Shown here: positions 1-6,901 of the stretch, in pieces
Numbering within the stretch: the stretch's first letter is position 1
Layout: every line of letters starts with the position of its first letter
Origin: an uncultured Persicitalea sp.
Lineage (GTDB): Bacteria; Bacteroidota; Bacteroidia; Cytophagales; Spirosomataceae
Direction: 5' to 3'
DNA: 14,660 nt
Assembly: GCA_950075905.1 (NCBI GenBank)
Contig: CATMVR010000042.1
Coordinates: 1-14,660 of the forward strand
Translations under genes and position numbers: made by a program
Notes under the pieces: model-generated
What the model was told of the DNA's origin: nothing
The model's database searches: none
What the model saw: the letters and a program-made list of their open reading frames with translations, nothing else

Positions 1-52
1 GCTGACGCTCGTCCAGTTGCCTGTAATATCTGATTTCGTCTTCGCTGATCAC
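1..52 (-). CDS. possible 5' end of a minus-strand gene, cut by the window edge
   Basis: On the minus strand a reading frame is open from a GTG at 52 to the window edge and reads VISEDEIRYYRQLDERQ. An in-frame TAA lies about ten codons upstream of the GTG and there is no ATG, so if this is a gene it begins with GTG. The peptide is charged and looks like a normal N-terminal helix, but 17 codons are too few to assign a family. The plus strand is also open over this stretch (2-109), so coding is not proven. Its position, just downstream of the glycoside hydrolase gene and on the same strand, would be natural. Confidence 0.25.
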   Translation of the reverse strand, partial: MISEDEIRYYRQLDERQ

Positions 53-136
53 TGTATAGTTGGCTTGAAGTCTATCACAAGTTTACCAAGTTATTATTTA
101 ATCGTTACTTAGTGCTTGATAGAAGCATTTTACTTA

Positions 137-153
137 ACGGGCGAGACGCCCGT
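137..153. repeat. perfect GC-rich hairpin, REP-like
   Basis: ACGGGCG and CGCCCGT form a perfect 7-bp stem around the 3-base loop AGA. It lies 12 bases after the stop of the minus-strand hydrolase gene. No T-run follows on either strand, so it is a poor intrinsic terminator. From memory, palindromes of this GGGCGNNNCGCCC type recur between genes in many Bacteroidota and cyanobacterial genomes as REP-like elements. That it is a repeat here is an inference, because only one copy is in the window. Confidence 0.5.
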
Positions 154-164
154 ACCACACCACA

Positions 165-1568
165 TTACCTTACACCATACCCGGCCCAGGACTGGGTAGC
201 GTCGTCGAGCACGAGTACCCAGTCGGTGCCGGGCCCGGCGGCATAGGGTTTAAATTCGAGCACACCTTCGTTTTTCAGGTTGCCGATCAGAATACTGACG
301 CCGTCCCGGGGGTTGAACCAGTAGGCTAGCAGGCGCGGGGCGGCCTTGAGCATGCTCAAATCAATTTGCAAAGACTTGCCGTAGGGAGTATAGGCCATCA
401 TAAAGTTGGCGTCTTCCGACAGGGCCGCAATCTGGTAGGCGGCGCCCTCGGGGTTGTCGTTTTTGATCAGACGCTGCTCAGGCATGAGCCGCCACCAGGG
501 GTGCGACTCCATCAGCCGCCGCAGGTAGCCCATCTGGTAAGCTCCGGGCAAATCCAGCGAGCGTTTCCAGTGGGTGCGGGCGTAGGAAATGGGCGGGTTA
601 CGTTTGGGATCAAAAAACTGCCATACATCGTGCGACCCGTAGGTATGCCCGGCAGCACCCGACAAAGCCGCCCACCAGGCCGCCTGCCTTACGTCGAAGT
701 CATCAAAATAGCCCAGTTCGGGATTCCAGTTTATGGGCCCATTCTCGTAGCGCGCCCCGCCGTCGATGGTAGGCTTGACCGGAAAAAGGTAATTGTTTTG
801 CCGCATCATGACGTAATTCTGGCGATTACGCCCCATTTGTCCCGACTGAAACATGTTGATATTCAGCCAGGGCTCCTGGTGAAAAAAAGCTGCCGAATTG
901 CTGTTGCCGGTGGGGTAGTAGGTCATCAGGCGGCTACCTTCGTCACCTGCTTTCAGTCCTTCTACCATGGCCCGGATAATCTTGTAGTGCTGTTCATTTT
1001 CGGGGTTTCGGTCGCCCCCGAGCATCCATATCACGTTTTTATTTTTGTACCGATTGCCAAGAAACTCCCCGTAGATGCGGGCATTCTCCGGAGAGAACAC
1101 CTCCGGCCCGTTTCCCCATTTTTTGTTGAATTTATCGCCCCAGGTCGGTAGCAAAGCCACAAACAGCTGGTACTGAGCCGCCTTATCGATCACGTAGTCT
1201 ATGTGTTTGAAATATGCTTCGTTGGGCTGGGCGGGATTGTTGTTTACCAGGGGGAGCTGGCCGTAGGCGTTGGGTTGGGTAAGACCGTCAAATTCGGCCA
1301 GGGCGGCGGCCTGAATGACGGTAAAGCCCTTGTCGGCCCGGTTTTTAAGGTACAGGTCTACCTCCTCGCGGGGCAAACGGTGAAAAAGCTCCCAGGCGGT
1401 GTCGCCGAGCCAGTAAAACACCTTGCTGTTGCCCTGGGAGATAAAGCGCTTGTCCTTGATAATGTACAACTTCTGCCAGGAAGGTTGGCTACCAGCGGTG
1501 CTGCGCACTTGCGGATGCGCCAGCAGGGGGAAGAGGATCATCAAAAGACATAGGACACTATTTTTCAT
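165..1568 (-). CDS. secreted GH140 / DUF4038 apiosidase-like glycoside hydrolase
   Basis: This encodes a 467-residue exported hydrolase of the DUF4038 (apiosidase-like, GH140) family with the C-terminal 'putative collagen-binding' domain that usually accompanies it. Characterised GH140 enzymes remove apiose side-chain units from pectin rhamnogalacturonan II. The chosen start (ATG at 1568) opens a typical signal peptide: Lys-2, a hydrophobic core, then LLAHPQ around residues 15-20. An in-frame ATG 12 codons upstream would put a polar stretch before it. The (beta/alpha)8 domain shows WLGDTAWELFHRL early, then GGDRN with D186, and GGARYEN with E275. By family knowledge these fit the acid/base and nucleophile. 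The last ~80 residues are the small beta domain. No susC/susD pair or other polysaccharide-utilisation gene is nearby, so the true substrate is open. Confidence 0.85.
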   Translation of the reverse strand: MKNSVLCLLMILFPLLAHPQVRSTAGSQPSWQKLYIIKDKRFISQGNSKVFYWLGDTAWELFHRLPREEVDLYLKNRADKGFTVIQAAALAEFDGLTQPNAYGQLPLVNNNPAQPNEAYFKHIDYVIDKAAQYQLFVALLPTWGDKFNKKWGNGPEVFSPENARIYGEFLGNRYKNKNVIWMLGGDRNPENEQHYKIIRAMVEGLKAGDEGSRLMTYYPTGNSNSAAFFHQEPWLNINMFQSGQMGRNRQNYVMMRQNNYLFPVKPTIDGGARYENGPINWNPELGYFDDFDVRQAAWWAALSGAAGHTYGSHDVWQFFDPKRNPPISYARTHWKRSLDLPGAYQMGYLRRLMESHPWWRLMPEQRLIKNDNPEGAAYQIAALSEDANFMMAYTPYGKSLQIDLSMLKAAPRLLAYWFNPRDGVSILIGNLKNEGVLEFKPYAAGPGTDWVLVLDDATQSWAGYGVR

Positions 1569-1685
1569 ACAAACGGGCTGGTGGTTCTGCGAACGAAGTA
1601 ACAAAGAAGCCTGTGCTACGCCAAACAGAATGCTGGTTTTTTTAAATCATTCCCAATTCACGTGGCAAACGTGTACCTTTGCCCC
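1569..1685. promoter_or_regulatory. divergent intergenic region between the GH140 gene and cca
   Basis: These 117 bases separate two divergent starts and must hold both promoters. The plus-strand promoter is clear (listed separately). For the minus strand I see only a weak candidate, TCTGTTTG (7 of 8 to TAnnTTTG), at 1622-1629, without a convincing -33 element. Confidence 0.4.
1674..1681 (+). promoter_or_regulatory. Bacteroidota -7 promoter box of cca
   Basis: TACCTTTG matches the Bacteroidota -7 consensus TAnnTTTG exactly. It ends only four bases before the ATG at 1686. Transcription from it would start at or within a few bases of the start codon, giving a leaderless or almost leaderless mRNA. 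It also rules against the in-frame ATG at 1662, which lies upstream of the expected transcript start. No good -33 TTTG is visible at the usual distance. Confidence 0.6.
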
Positions 1686-3122
1686 ATGAATTTGCAGGAT
1701 AAACTACAAACATTTCCGCTTTTTGAGTCCATTACCCATGCTGCCCGGCAGGAGGGCGTACAGGCGTGGGTAATCGGCGGTTTTGTGCGCGATCTGTTAC
1801 TAAAACGTAGCAGTAAAGATATTGATATAGTATGCGTGGGGAGCGGGATTGCACTGGCCGAGCGGCTGGCGCAGCTACTGGGCCCGGATGTACACGTATC
1901 AGTTTTTAAGAATTTTGGCACGGCCCACATCCGGCATAAGGATATCGAGGTAGAGTTTGTGGGTGCCCGGAAAGAATCCTACCGGTCAGACTCCCGCAAG
2001 CCCATCGTAGAAGATGGTACCCTGGAAGACGATCAAAAACGCCGTGATTTTACGATCAATGCGTTGGGGATCAGCTTGAACGAAGAAGACTACGGGGAGT
2101 TGATCGATCCGTTCGGGGGCGTACGTGATCTGCGTATGCGCATGCTCCGCACCCCGCTCGACCCGGCCATCACCTTCTCGGACGACCCCCTGCGTATGAT
2201 GCGGGCCATCCGGTTTGCCACGCAGCTCAACTTTGACATTGAGCCGGATACCTACGAGGCCATCAGCCGGATGAAAGACCGGATCGAAATCGTTTCCATG
2301 GAGCGCATTACCGACGAGCTTAACAAGATCATCCTGTCGCCGGTGCCTTCCTACGGGTTCAAACTGCTGTATCAGTGCGGGCTGCTGCACCACATTTTCC
2401 CGGAGATGATTGCCCTGCACGGGGTAGAAACCGTGGATGGACGGGGGCACAAGGATAACTTTTACCATACGCTGCAGGTACTGGACAATCTCTGCGAGTA
2501 CTCCGACGACCTGTGGCTCCGCTGGGCGGCTCTGTTGCACGATATTGCCAAGCCCGCTACCAAGCGTTTTGATAAAAAAGCGGGCTGGACGTTTCATAAC
2601 CACGAAGAGCTGGGTGCCCGCATGGTACCGGGGATTTTTCGAAAAATGAAGCTGCCGCTGAACGAGAAAATGCGGTTTGTGAAAAAACTAGTGCGGCTGC
2701 ACCTGCGCCCGATTGTGCTCTCGAAGGAGGAAATCACCGACTCGGCCATGCGCCGTCTGCTGGTGGAAGCCGGTGAAGATCTGGAAGCCCTGATGAAACT
2801 TTGCCGGGCCGATATAACCTCCAAAAACCCGGAAAAAGTAAAGAAGTACCTGCGCAACTTCGACCTGGTGGAAAAGCGGCTGGTGGAGCTGGAAGAAAGG
2901 GACAAATTGCGCAACTTCCAGCCCGTAATCACGGGAGAAATTATCATGCAGACCTTTGATCTGAAACCCTCGCGGGAAATCGGCATGATCAAAGAAAGCA
3001 TCCGGGAGGCGATTCTGGAAGGAATCATCTCGAATGAGTACGAGCCAGCTTACGCGTATATGGTAGAGGAAGGAAAGAAGCTGGGGTTGAACCCCGTTGC
3101 AGACTCCAAAGAAAAATCATAA
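1686..3122 (+). CDS. cca: CCA tRNA nucleotidyltransferase with HD domain
   Basis: This class II nucleotidyltransferase (478 residues) adds or repairs the 3' CCA end of tRNAs in the cytoplasm. The polymerase head shows the GGFVRD loop (31-36), the metal-binding DID (45-47), RRDFTINAL (119-127), the DDPLRMMRAIRFA block (166-178), and SMERITDEL (204-212). An HD domain follows, with H255, H261 and the HD pair at 285-286 (LLHDIAKP); in relatives this carries phosphohydrolase activity. Length and order match the Bacteroidota and Firmicutes enzymes with a C-terminal HD domain. Whether it adds the full CCA or only part of it cannot be read here; a single-gene CCA enzyme is the usual situation in Bacteroidota. 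The start at 1686 is preferred over 1662 because the promoter box lies between them. It is followed 20 bases later by a small membrane-protein gene, possibly co-transcribed. Confidence 0.95.
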   Translation: MNLQDKLQTFPLFESITHAARQEGVQAWVIGGFVRDLLLKRSSKDIDIVCVGSGIALAERLAQLLGPDVHVSVFKNFGTAHIRHKDIEVEFVGARKESYRSDSRKPIVEDGTLEDDQKRRDFTINALGISLNEEDYGELIDPFGGVRDLRMRMLRTPLDPAITFSDDPLRMMRAIRFATQLNFDIEPDTYEAISRMKDRIEIVSMERITDELNKIILSPVPSYGFKLLYQCGLLHHIFPEMIALHGVETVDGRGHKDNFYHTLQVLDNLCEYSDDLWLRWAALLHDIAKPATKRFDKKAGWTFHNHEELGARMVPGIFRKMKLPLNEKMRFVKKLVRLHLRPIVLSKEEITDSAMRRLLVEAGEDLEALMKLCRADITSKNPEKVKKYLRNFDLVEKRLVELEERDKLRNFQPVITGEIIMQTFDLKPSREIGMIKESIREAILEGIISNEYEPAYAYMVEEGKKLGLNPVADSKEKS

Positions 3123-3142
3123 CCCTTGTTGATACCAACCCT

Positions 3143-3343
3143 ATGGATAATACCCGTTTCAAACGATTCTTTGCTTCCCTGCTAACCATTCTGGGCATTG
3201 TAGGTATTCTTTTTGCCTGCGTCGGCTTTCTCTCCGACAAGCCCGTACTGGGTATGACCATCACCAAATGGGACTCCATCGTGCCTTTTCTGGTGGGGAT
3301 TGTCTTCCTTATCTCGGGGGTAAACCTCGTGAGCCGCAGCTAG
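3143..3343 (+). CDS. small two-helix membrane protein, unknown function
   Basis: The product is a 66-residue hydrophobic protein that I do not recognise. It has two predicted membrane helices, about residues 9-30 and 46-63. They are joined by a short polar loop with DKP and TKWDS. The N-terminus is basic (TRFKR) and the C-terminus ends SRS, which suggests both ends face the cytoplasm by the positive-inside rule. It begins 20 bases after the cca stop with no promoter box between, so it is probably read with cca. Its TAG stop overlaps the TAG stop of the opposing DUF2851 gene within the four bases CTAG. Uninterrupted coding with a hydrophobic pattern typical of a membrane protein supports a real gene, but comparison with related genomes is the real test. 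Confidence 0.7.
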   Translation: MDNTRFKRFFASLLTILGIVGILFACVGFLSDKPVLGMTITKWDSIVPFLVGIVFLISGVNLVSRS

Positions 3344-4620
3344 GCCGGGCGTACCAATGCCGCCCCGACGGTACATTCCAGACATCTTTTTTGCGCGCAA
3401 TACCGGCCCTGCCATTCCAGCAGGGCCTGGCTGTCAAAGGCCGTATGTACCCGCATGCCCAGCTGCGCCCAGGATCGGGTGATCTGGTTTTTTTCGGCTG
3501 GGAGCTGTTCCAGCCAGCGGATGGCCCGGTCGAGGTACTGGGGTTGGTCGCGCAGGCGGGCCACGGCTACCATCAGGGGTACTGCGGCGTTGATGATCAA
3601 TAGTTCGGCGGCGTCTTTGCCAAGCGTGGGTACTTTTGCGGCCGCCTCCTTGCCAAACTGGTAGTGCTTTTGCCAATAGTCAGACTGCGTCACCCGGAAC
3701 ATCCGGCTCAGATCGGCGGCGCTTTCCATAGAAGTGAGCGACGCAAACAACCCTGACTGCTGCTGTAGCAGTACGGCCCACTGCGCCAGACGAACCGTGG
3801 GGAAGCCGGCGGGACGCAAGCGCAGAAATTTCCATTCGTGCCCGCCCATTTGCCGGTCTTCCAGTCCGTACTTCCGGGCTAGAAAGGCGTATTCCTTTTG
3901 CAGGTGCTGCACGTAGCTATCCGGGGAGTCGGTAGGAATGAGCCCCGAAGTACCAAATAGTAGTGCTTCGATCTGGGGAAGAGAGGTGCGGTGTTTCTGA
4001 ATAGTTTTTAGCGGTACAAGCTGCGATAGCCGCAGAAAGGCGGGCGTATTGAGCCGGAAGCCAAAGTGCTGGCCCAGCCACTGGTAGGCGGTTTCCTCCC
4101 AGTCACGGTTGTTGCTTTCCCACAGTTGCCGGATCCGCTCCGCCCGGGTATCGAGGCGTTCCAGAAGCACGCGGTCAAGCATGGTAATCTTAGACAGGCG
4201 GGCTATGTCCTGAAACTGCGCGGAGCAGGGTATTGCCTTATCTTTGCCCATCAGTTGCTCGTAGCGGGAGCGAACCCCCTCCGGCACCCGGGAATTGAGC
4301 ACCAGAGTGGGGACAAACGTATTGTCCCGGCGGCGAACGGGCCGGTCGTCTTCCCACACCACGTGCAGAATCACACCCTCGTAGGCAGGATCGGTGGGGT
4401 GGTGGTGGCCTTCCCAGTCAGAAGACTTTACGTGCAGCTCTACCGATCCGGCCCACTCCATGCCATCAAGCAGGATCCGGGCTTCGGAAAAATCCGGCCC
4501 GGCGTCGGTATTGCGGTGGCCCGTTCGCAGGATTTGCAGGGTTTCGCCCGTTTCACTCCGCAGAGATACGCTACTGAAGTACTGGTAGCGCCACACAAAG
4601 CTCATAAAGTCTTCGTTCAT
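3340..4620 (-). CDS. DUF2851 family protein
   Basis: This 426-residue protein has the hallmarks of DUF2851, a family common in Bacteroidota and of unknown function. The N-terminal block carries GHRNTDAGPDF (34-44) and GSVELHVKSSDW (58-69), followed by a His-rich stretch (H72-H74) and VILHVVWEDD (83-92). The middle is helical and rich in Leu and Arg. The protein contains exactly four cysteines: C132 in AIPCS, and C408, C413 and C416 in YCAQKRCLECTVG near the end. There is no signal peptide, so it is probably cytoplasmic. The acidic/His/Lys spacing (D39, D43, E61, H63, K65) recalls metal-dependent nucleases; that is my inference, not a known activity. The gene is divergent from mtgA and converges on the small membrane-protein gene, sharing CTAG for both stop codons. 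Confidence 0.88.
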   Translation of the reverse strand: MNEDFMSFVWRYQYFSSVSLRSETGETLQILRTGHRNTDAGPDFSEARILLDGMEWAGSVELHVKSSDWEGHHHPTDPAYEGVILHVVWEDDRPVRRRDNTFVPTLVLNSRVPEGVRSRYEQLMGKDKAIPCSAQFQDIARLSKITMLDRVLLERLDTRAERIRQLWESNNRDWEETAYQWLGQHFGFRLNTPAFLRLSQLVPLKTIQKHRTSLPQIEALLFGTSGLIPTDSPDSYVQHLQKEYAFLARKYGLEDRQMGGHEWKFLRLRPAGFPTVRLAQWAVLLQQQSGLFASLTSMESAADLSRMFRVTQSDYWQKHYQFGKEAAAKVPTLGKDAAELLIINAAVPLMVAVARLRDQPQYLDRAIRWLEQLPAEKNQITRSWAQLGMRVHTAFDSQALLEWQGRYCAQKRCLECTVGAALVRPA

Positions 4621-4728
4621 TAATCAGGGTTTACAGGATAGTACTGATACAATTATAGCCAAAATCTTACAAAAACTCCCGCATTTCTTTCCTTACTTTG
4701 TAGGGTACTTGTTCAAAACCCGTTGTCC
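4621..4728. promoter_or_regulatory. divergent intergenic region with plus-strand -7-like box for mtgA
   Basis: In these 108 bases between divergent starts, TTACTTTG at 4693-4700 (plus) matches the Bacteroidota -7 consensus at 7 of 8 positions and lies 28 bases before the mtgA ATG. On the minus strand TATAATTG (4650-4657) is a weaker candidate for the DUF2851 gene. Neither has a good -33 element. Confidence 0.4.
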
Positions 4729-5415
4729 ATGGTTCGTCTGATTTTTTCTTTCCTGTTCAAGCTTTTTCTCTATTTCCTAATTATTTCGGTGCTTTGGGTC
4801 ATTGTGCTGAAAGTGGTCCCGGTATGGGTGACTCCGCACATGATCGGCCGGAAAATTGAGGCGGCCCGGGAGGGAGAAAAAACGAAGATTTACCACGATT
4901 GGGAGTCCTATGAGAATATTTCCAAAGAGGTGGCCCTGGCGGTGGTAGCTTCCGAAGACCAGAACTTTCCTACGCACTGGGGCTTTGATTTTGACGCCAT
5001 GACTGATGCCCTGACTGAAAACCGCAAGCGGACCCGGGGCGCCAGTACCATTTCACAGCAAGTAGCCAAAAATGTATTTCTGTGGCATGGCCGCAGCTAT
5101 ATCCGCAAAGCGCTGGAAGCCTACTTTACCCTGCTCATTGAACTGATCTGGGGGAAAGAGCGGATTCTGGAAGTATATCTCAACGTAGCCGAAACCGGCA
5201 AAATGACCTTTGGCGTGGAGGCCGCTTCGCAACGCTTCTACGGGAAATCGGCCAAAAAACTGACGCGCCTGGAAGCCGCCCGCATTGCGGCGGTACTGCC
5301 CAACCCGATCCGTTTCTCAATCAAAAATCCTTCATCCTACGTAGTGGGAAGGGCTGGTAAAATATCGCGTCAGATGCGGGCGTTGGGCGGGCAGAGCTAC
5401 ATCGCCAATCTGTAA
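4729..5415 (+). CDS. mtgA: monofunctional peptidoglycan transglycosylase (GT51)
   Basis: This 228-residue enzyme polymerises lipid II into glycan strands at the outer face of the inner membrane. A single N-terminal membrane anchor (about residues 4-31) is followed by a GT51 domain only; no transpeptidase domain follows, and the length fits MtgA rather than a bifunctional PBP1. Family motifs are in order: VASEDQNFPTHWGFD with catalytic E76, RGASTISQQVAKN (103-115), ERILEVYLNVAETG starting at E144 (second conserved Glu E148), then GVEAASQRFYGKSAKKL and EAARIAAVLPNP. The ATG at 4729 is preferred; a TTG two codons upstream is possible but has nothing in its favour. The gene stands alone, divergent from DUF2851 and convergent with the phoX-like gene across a strong hairpin. 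Confidence 0.95.
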   Translation: MVRLIFSFLFKLFLYFLIISVLWVIVLKVVPVWVTPHMIGRKIEAAREGEKTKIYHDWESYENISKEVALAVVASEDQNFPTHWGFDFDAMTDALTENRKRTRGASTISQQVAKNVFLWHGRSYIRKALEAYFTLLIELIWGKERILEVYLNVAETGKMTFGVEAASQRFYGKSAKKLTRLEAARIAAVLPNPIRFSIKNPSSYVVGRAGKISRQMRALGGQSYIANL

Positions 5416-5439
5416 AGACAGCAGAAATTCAGAGTAGAT

Positions 5440-5472
5440 AGCGGTGGCGTCTGGAAGTACGACGCCACCGCT
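5440..5472. terminator. strong hairpin between convergent genes, probable bidirectional terminator
   Basis: GCGGTGGCGTC (5441-5451) and GACGCCACCGC (5461-5471) pair perfectly over 11 bp around the 9-base loop TGGAAGTAC, extended by one A-T pair. It sits between the stops of mtgA (plus) and the phoX-like gene (minus). T-runs on either side are weak (AATTT on plus), so it is either a bidirectional terminator of modest strength or a 3'-end stabiliser. Confidence 0.65.
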
Positions 5473-5491
5473 GCTAATTTGCAGTATTGAC

Positions 5492-6901
5492 CTAGGCGAC
5501 CTTCCAGGGACCACGAATGGCCAGGGTCAGGCCGGGGCCCTGAATGTTGACAAAATAAATAGAACCATCGGGTGAGAATACCCCGCCCGCAAACTCCGAT
5601 TCATAGCCTACGTTTTCGCCCAGTTTGTAAAGTTCCCCTTTGGCCGTTACTCCGACAATGAACGGATGCGGGTGGTCTTCGCACATGACCACATCGCCCC
5701 AGGGCGAAACGGTTAGGTTATCGCAGTTTTTGAGGATATCCCGGTCTTCCGACTCCACGAAGAGTTCGAGCTTACCGGGAGCTGATTTTTCGCCGGATTG
5801 CCCTTCGTACTGGCCGGGAATATACCGGAACACCTGACCCGCACTGATCGGCCCGCCATTGGTACAGGCAAAGTACACCTCGTTTTTTCCATACCACATA
5901 CCTTCTCCTCGCGCAAAGCGGGCGGCCCCCTTTTCAAAACCCTGGTACCTGAGGTCATTTTTAGGCGACTCCACATTTTCCATGTCTACCCACTCTACAT
6001 CAAACAGTTTGTTTTTGGGAAACGCGGGTGTTTGCAGCGTTTCCCAGTTGCGGGTATCCTGCGAGGGGTGGCCCATTATTTTCAGCGCCTGCAGCTTGCC
6101 GCCTTGCAGTAGTTTGCCTGGTTTGTTAGGTATGTAGCGATAAATGAGGCTGTCGCCGGCATCTTCGGTCAGGTATACAATGCCCGTTCGGGGATCAACG
6201 GCCACGGCTTCGTGGTTCATACGCCCCATGCCTTTGATCGGCATTGCCTTGTTTAATTTTACTTTGGTACTGGCGGCTACTTCAAAATTATAGCCGTGTT
6301 CCTGCTCGCAGAAATTCTCCGCAGTAGGTACCACAGTAGTTTCCTCGCAGGTAATCCAGGAGTTCCAGGGGGTTGGTCCACCGGCGCAGTTGCGGGCCGT
6401 GCCCGCCAGGCTGAGGTACTGGGTTTCTACCTTGCCCGAGGCATGATTGTATACCAGCGTCGTGGTGCCGCCCAGGTGGGGTTGTTGGCCACGTCCTGCG
6501 TCGTAAAGCAGGGCGGCATCAACCTGAGAGAAAAGCTCGTTGTTTTCGCCGAAAGCTCCGCCATTCTTCGGATCAGGGCTCATTTCATGGTTCCGGATGA
6601 TAATCGTTTTTCCCCAGGGCCCCCGGAAAGTAGCCATGCCATCGGCGGCTCCGGGCACCAGCAGGCCGTCGCTCATACGGTCTCCTTTGCGGGAAATAAT
6701 TTCGTACGAAAAGCCCTTGGGAAGGTTGAGGATGCCCTTCGGGTCGGGCAGCAACGGGCCATAGCCAGCGGGCGAATTGATCGGAAGCGTGCCGGCCTCG
6801 ACGGGCGAATTTAAATACTGGTAAAAACCCAGGAAACCCAGGGAGGCACTGCCGGCCAGAGCCAGAAAATCGCGGCGGGAGGTTGAGGAATGCTTGTTCA
6901 T
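5492..6901 (-). CDS. Tat-exported PhoX family (DUF839) phosphatase-like protein
   Basis: This 469-residue exported protein belongs to the PhoX/DUF839 family of metal-dependent alkaline phosphatases that release phosphate from organic esters outside the inner membrane. The N-terminus is a twin-arginine signal, STSRRDFLALAG (residues 6-17), so it is exported folded, as known for PhoX. Family blocks visible are NCAGGPTPWNSWITCEE with C172, GRMNHEAVAVDPRTGIVYLTED, RGEGMWYG, NLTVSPWGDVVMCED and EFAGGVFSPDG. C172 is in the region of the iron-ligating cysteine of Pseudomonas PhoX (C179); that equivalence is inferred from motif context. The protein is shorter than the ~600-residue proteobacterial PhoX, which leaves substrate and activity uncertain. 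The start at 6901 gives a compact Tat signal; an ATG five codons upstream would add only MPFLT. No pho-box-like regulator or transporter gene is adjacent. Confidence 0.88.
   Translation of the reverse strand: MNKHSSTSRRDFLALAGSASLGFLGFYQYLNSPVEAGTLPINSPAGYGPLLPDPKGILNLPKGFSYEIISRKGDRMSDGLLVPGAADGMATFRGPWGKTIIIRNHEMSPDPKNGGAFGENNELFSQVDAALLYDAGRGQQPHLGGTTTLVYNHASGKVETQYLSLAGTARNCAGGPTPWNSWITCEETTVVPTAENFCEQEHGYNFEVAASTKVKLNKAMPIKGMGRMNHEAVAVDPRTGIVYLTEDAGDSLIYRYIPNKPGKLLQGGKLQALKIMGHPSQDTRNWETLQTPAFPKNKLFDVEWVDMENVESPKNDLRYQGFEKGAARFARGEGMWYGKNEVYFACTNGGPISAGQVFRYIPGQYEGQSGEKSAPGKLELFVESEDRDILKNCDNLTVSPWGDVVMCEDHPHPFIVGVTAKGELYKLGENVGYESEFAGGVFSPDGSIYFVNIQGPGLTLAIRGPWKVA

Noticed and set aside
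366..1151. A 261-codon plus-strand frame opposite the GH140 gene
   Set aside because: The minus-strand protein has a signal peptide and the full GH140 pattern; the plus frame has no recognisable domain and no promoter.
1662..1685. Upstream ATG of cca adding MANVYLCP
   Set aside because: It lies upstream of and across the exact -7 promoter box, so it should not be on the mRNA.
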